Below, piece after piece: positions 40,201 through 43,104 of a DNA stretch of 43,104 bases. A program made the position numbers and the translations under genes. The notes beneath the pieces were generated by a model that did no database searches, was not told the origin of the DNA, and worked only from the letters and a program-made list of their open reading frames with translations. Position 1 is the stretch's first letter; each line of letters opens with the position of its first letter. Source of the DNA: Promethearchaeota archaeon (GTDB lineage: Archaea; Asgardarchaeota; Lokiarchaeia; Sigyniarchaeales; SOKP01); the NCBI GenBank assembly GCA_018238625.1, contig JABCSY010000026.1, forward strand, positions 1-43,104, written 5' to 3'.

Positions 40201-40584
40201 TTAAGGATACCTTTTTGAAATCTCTCCCGCGTAATAGCGGAACACTGTTACGATCTTCCCCAAATCTTCAATCTTTCTGCTTCCTCCCATGAGGAAAAAC
40301 CTACCTGCTCCACTTAAAATTATAAACGACTTCTCTCCTCTTAAAACTACTTCTAACAAATGATCATATCCTAGTGATTCTATTGCATCATAACCACTTT
40401 GCATTACTACAGCACTTAAACTCGAAAATAAATCGGGGTCTACATCGTAATCCGGGATGCAAGAAAAAGCAAGGCGTAAACCATCACGGGTTACTAAGGC
40501 GAGTGCTTCTAATTCAGTGTGCTCGGTAATATTACCAAGAAACTTTGATAAACTATGTGCTTGATCCTGGGTTAAATCGCTCAT
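40201..40584 (-). CDS. Roadblock/LC7 domain protein
   Basis: 127 residues. Features: LEALALVTRDGLRLAFSCI, SSLSAVVMQSGYDAIESLG (dimer helix), LLEVVLRGEKSFIILSGAGRFFLMG and a final helix VTVFRYYAGEISKRY. It is of the archaeal MglB-like type but differs in sequence from the group at 17-19.6 kb. It sits between the gelsolin-domain gene (229 bases upstream) and the VWA gene (118 bases downstream) on the same strand. A partner GTPase is not adjacent; it may act with one encoded elsewhere. Confidence 0.9.
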   Translation of the reverse strand: MSDLTQDQAHSLSKFLGNITEHTELEALALVTRDGLRLAFSCIPDYDVDPDLFSSLSAVVMQSGYDAIESLGYDHLLEVVLRGEKSFIILSGAGRFFLMGGSRKIEDLGKIVTVFRYYAGEISKRYP

Positions 40585-40813
40585 TTCAATAATCTCTGGC
40601 TTTTAATTGATCTATTTATTATTCTTTATTTAATATAAAATAAAAGTTTCGAACTTAAAAATTTATATTATTCAATTATTAGGTTAAATCGTTTTAAAGT
40701 TTAATTAAAACTCATTAAAAAATTAATTAAAAAATTAAATAAAAGAATAAGGTTAGAGAAAAATTCTAGAGATAATTGATACTCCGCTTCAGTTATTGGA
40801 GGTTCTGCGTAGC

Positions 40814-41668
40814 TTATGTTTTTCCTTCGAGCTGTGTTTTTATTTGGTTTTTTAAAATTTCTTTCTTAGATTTATACTCTACTTTAACGTCCATAGGTCC
40901 ACTTGTATGTTTAAGAAATTCTATTGCTAATATCTTTCCATTCTCCGACAAAATTCTTGGAGAATAATCTTCGGCAAAAAATACTCCTTCTGGAATGGCT
41001 CCAACCTTAGAGATCTCCTTTGATACTTGTTTTTTGCCCAAAAACGTTTGAACTCTTTCGACTACTGAGTATGCGTGATTCCCGATGATAATTAATTCTC
41101 TTTCAAATCCATCAGGTATTTTAATGGCTTCTAATTTTTGCATAATTTCGTTAAAATCCACGTGCGTTTCGTCTTGCATAAGCGTAGAAAACGAGTCCTT
41201 ACCAGTATATAAAGGTCCTGTGTTCTGAGTTGATCTATCTCTGGATCCGGCTATATTCATTCCCGCTGCAGGTTCAGGGGTCCCAAATACATTTTTCTCT
41301 CTTAAAGGATGCACTGCTGGACCAGCTCTAGCTGCTACTGGTTTCTCTTCGGCTTTAATCTCCTTTGCTATACCTCCTTCGGTCTTTCCACCAATTAATT
41401 TTATAAAATCTGGGTCTTCTTCTCCCTCGTCGAGAGGAACAACCCCAAAATGCATTCCTACCTGACCGCGTATATCTTGGCTACGTTTCGCACCTATAAA
41501 CTTCGATCTAACATTACTCTCAATGCCTTTCCACAAATAAACTTTACGGTATTCGTCAGAAACTATTACGTAACATTCAGCCGTATTTAGAATGTCTTTT
41601 ATAGGACCTTCCGTTTTGTTCTCTTCCGTATTTCCATCTGGCAAAATTTTAAAAACTTGAGTTCCCAT
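40814..41668 (-). CDS. Gelsolin-domain protein
   Basis: 284 residues. Residues ~8-92 match one gelsolin/villin repeat: TAECYVIVSDEYRKVYLWKG is the central strand pair with the W-K-G turn, followed by the long helix SNVRSKFIGAKRSQDIRGQV and VVPLDEGEEDPDFIKLIGGK, the typical end of the repeat. In eukaryotes these repeats bind actin and Ca2+; Asgard gelsolins have been shown to act on actin filaments. A disordered linker rich in Glu, Ala and Pro (~93-175) leads to a C-terminal alpha/beta domain (FERELIIIGNHAYSVVERVQ, ILAIEFLKHTSGPMDVKVEY) that I do not recognise. With an actin homologue 5 kb away and a Roadblock gene next door, a role in actin control is likely. Confidence 0.85.
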   Translation of the reverse strand: MGTQVFKILPDGNTEENKTEGPIKDILNTAECYVIVSDEYRKVYLWKGIESNVRSKFIGAKRSQDIRGQVGMHFGVVPLDEGEEDPDFIKLIGGKTEGGIAKEIKAEEKPVAARAGPAVHPLREKNVFGTPEPAAGMNIAGSRDRSTQNTGPLYTGKDSFSTLMQDETHVDFNEIMQKLEAIKIPDGFERELIIIGNHAYSVVERVQTFLGKKQVSKEISKVGAIPEGVFFAEDYSPRILSENGKILAIEFLKHTSGPMDVKVEYKSKKEILKNQIKTQLEGKT

Positions 41669-41835
41669 TTATACTCTCAACCAACTGTGTTATAATAAGG
41701 ACAATAATTTTATACTATTATAATAAATTAGGTGTTAATAAACTTTTATTAAAAAATAATTTGATGAAAACAAGCTATATAACCTTATATAGCTGTAATC
41801 TGACAAAGAAATTTGGTAAATTTTTTTTAATAATT

Positions 41836-43104
41836 TTATAAACTCAAAATTCCTTTATTAATATTATTTATCATATCCATTGCCGTAAATCGATGTCCTA
41901 TCGTTTTCTTACAAAACTCTCCTATAAAACCATTCAAAAAGGCGGCAGAGCATGCAGATTGGAACGGATTATTTCCTATAGTTAAAAAACTAGCGCACAA
42001 TCCCGCTAACACGTCGCCAGTTCCACCAATGGACATTTCTGGGCAACCAGTTCTATTTATTTTTAGTTTTTTCCCGTTGCTAATGTAATCATATGGTCCT
42101 TTTACCAATAATGTAACGCCAAGTTTTTTAGCTAAGTTAAATATCTCGGTTCCCCTACGTTCTATTTCGTCATAGGGTGACAATTCAATACCCGCCATAA
42201 TTTTCAATTCTCCTTCGTGAGGAGTTAAAATCGCATTTTTTCCCTTAATCAAATCGAGATGGTTTTTGATTAATTTTAAAGCATCTGCGTCTATAACAAT
42301 CGATTTATCCTTACTTTTGATTGATTCTAATACTTTAATTAAAAGTTCCTCGCTTGTGCTTTCAGTTCCTAATCCTGGACCAATAATAATTGTATTTGCC
42401 CAATCAATTAATGATAAAATTTCGTCTAAAGCTTTTGTATTTAACCAATCTCCTGGACTTGTCCTTACTATCATGTTTGGAGAATAACTTCTTACTGCAT
42501 TTCCAATGACTTCTGGAACGTAAGTTATAACTAAATCGCATCCAAAACGAATGCTTGATAATGAGGCGTAAGCTGGCGCTCCAGAATAATTCTTTGAGCC
42601 ACCAATAACCAAAACTCTTCCGTATTCTCCCTTGTGGTTATCTATTTTTCTTGATTTTAAAGTTGGGATTAAATCTCCTTTTCCAACAAAGATACTTGCT
42701 TCTTGTGGTATCCCTATAGATTTTACTACAATTTGATATTTTCCAGTTTTCATGCCTTTTTTAATCCTATGAAAGGTTATTACTAAATCCGTATTAACTG
42801 CTTTATCAAGAACTTTTCCTGTATTGGGATTCATTCCGGAAGGTATGTCAATAGAAGCGACCTTAATACGCTCTCTCTCTTTTTCCCGTATGTTATTTAT
42901 GAGGTCAATTGTTGATGATATTGGTTCTCTAATGTCTCCTTTTATTCCCGTACCGAGTAATCCATCTATAATTAACCCATAACTTTGATCTTTTTCAATA
43001 ATAGATCCAATCTTTTCTACATCCGTAGAATCTTTAATAAATTCAATTTTAATCGAGTAAATTAGATTGTTACGTATTACATTCCAATTGAGTTGAGCTT
43101 CTTC
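41836..43104 (-). CDS. nnr: Bifunctional NAD(P)HX epimerase/dehydratase, 5' end outside the window
   Basis: The frame is open to the right edge; the ATG at 42834 is internal. The visible N-terminal part ends the YjeF_N epimerase domain (IIDGLLGTGIKGDIREP, VASIDIPSGMNPNTG). The C-terminal ~290 residues are the ribokinase-like ADP/ATP-dependent dehydratase: GEYGRVLVIGGSKNYSGAP, IIIGPGLGT, VIDADALKLI, AILTPHEGELKIM, and the catalytic GGTGDVLAGL near the end. The enzyme repairs hydrated NAD(P)H. The C-terminus is complete. It is read in the same direction as the gelsolin gene but separated by 167 bases and is probably an unrelated transcript. Confidence 0.93.
   Translation of the reverse strand, partial: EEAQLNWNVIRNNLIYSIKIEFIKDSTDVEKIGSIIEKDQSYGLIIDGLLGTGIKGDIREPISSTIDLINNIREKERERIKVASIDIPSGMNPNTGKVLDKAVNTDLVITFHRIKKGMKTGKYQIVVKSIGIPQEASIFVGKGDLIPTLKSRKIDNHKGEYGRVLVIGGSKNYSGAPAYASLSSIRFGCDLVITYVPEVIGNAVRSYSPNMIVRTSPGDWLNTKALDEILSLIDWANTIIIGPGLGTESTSEELLIKVLESIKSKDKSIVIDADALKLIKNHLDLIKGKNAILTPHEGELKIMAGIELSPYDEIERRGTEIFNLAKKLGVTLLVKGPYDYISNGKKLKINRTGCPEMSIGGTGDVLAGLCASFLTIGNNPFQSACSAAFLNGFIGEFCKKTIGHRFTAMDMINNINKGILSL

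Noticed and set aside
40011..40292. Plus-strand frame between the VWA and Roadblock genes
   Set aside because: It overlaps both coding regions on the other strand and has no ribosome site or recognisable sequence.

Overview
The window looks like part of an Asgard archaeal genome, most probably Lokiarchaeia-like. It is very AT-rich. It carries an archaeal TFB and Shine-Dalgarno sequences (AAGGAGGT type) together with eukaryote-like proteins: an actin-family protein, a gelsolin-domain protein, several Roadblock/LC7 proteins and small GTPases. It also carries bacterial-type DNA gyrase and a bacterial-type stressosome. The lineage is inferred from this gene content, not from a marker phylogeny. 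No rRNA, tRNA or CRISPR array was recognised.

Layout. 1-7.9 kb: the 3' end of a dihydropteroate synthase gene, gyrB-gyrA, a cupin, a GIFT-domain protein and a YfcE/Vps29-like phosphodiesterase. 7.9-9.7 kb: a graveyard with a broken MglA/Arf-like GTPase, an unknown broken gene, a truncated copy of the downstream DEAD-box helicase and an IS1634-like transposase remnant. 9.7-15.6 kb: soluble two-component proteins (a triple-PAS kinase, a double-REC regulator, a REC-PAS-PAS-PAS hybrid kinase, and a converging HisKA-like/REC protein with no ATPase domain). 15.8-22.8 kb: a divergent signalling locus. On the minus strand are a coiled-coil/Roadblock protein and two stand-alone Roadblock proteins. On the plus strand are a GTPase, another Roadblock protein, a divergent TFB and a degenerate PAS-kinase fused to an unrecognised C-terminal domain, followed by a separate small protein. 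22.8-26.8 kb: a candidate structured RNA, a DEAD-box helicase and an N6-adenine DNA methyltransferase.

27.0-30.9 kb: a compact plus-strand operon in the order RsbR-RsbS-RsbT-(ATPase+PP2C)-histidine kinase-response regulator, an archaeal stressosome with a two-component output. 31.1-36.7 kb: a minus-strand operon starting with an AbrB-ACT regulator, followed by a coiled-coil protein, an actin homologue, a CHAT-like protein without recognisable catalytic residues, and a PLD-like protein. 37.8-41.7 kb, also minus strand: a gelsolin-domain protein, a Roadblock protein and a von Willebrand A protein with beta-barrel domains and a long proline-rich repeat. The window ends inside a bifunctional NAD(P)HX repair gene.

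Three assemblies deserve most attention. First, the stressosome in an organism that should have no sigma factor. Second, the GTPase/Roadblock/TFB/pseudokinase locus, which could link phospho-signalling, GTPase switching and promoter choice. Third, the cytoskeletal neighbourhood, where actin, gelsolin, Roadblock and proline-rich proteins lie within about 10 kb. Several genes also appear to lack any ATG/GTG/TTG at the expected start and instead have ATT or ATA at the right distance from a Shine-Dalgarno sequence.
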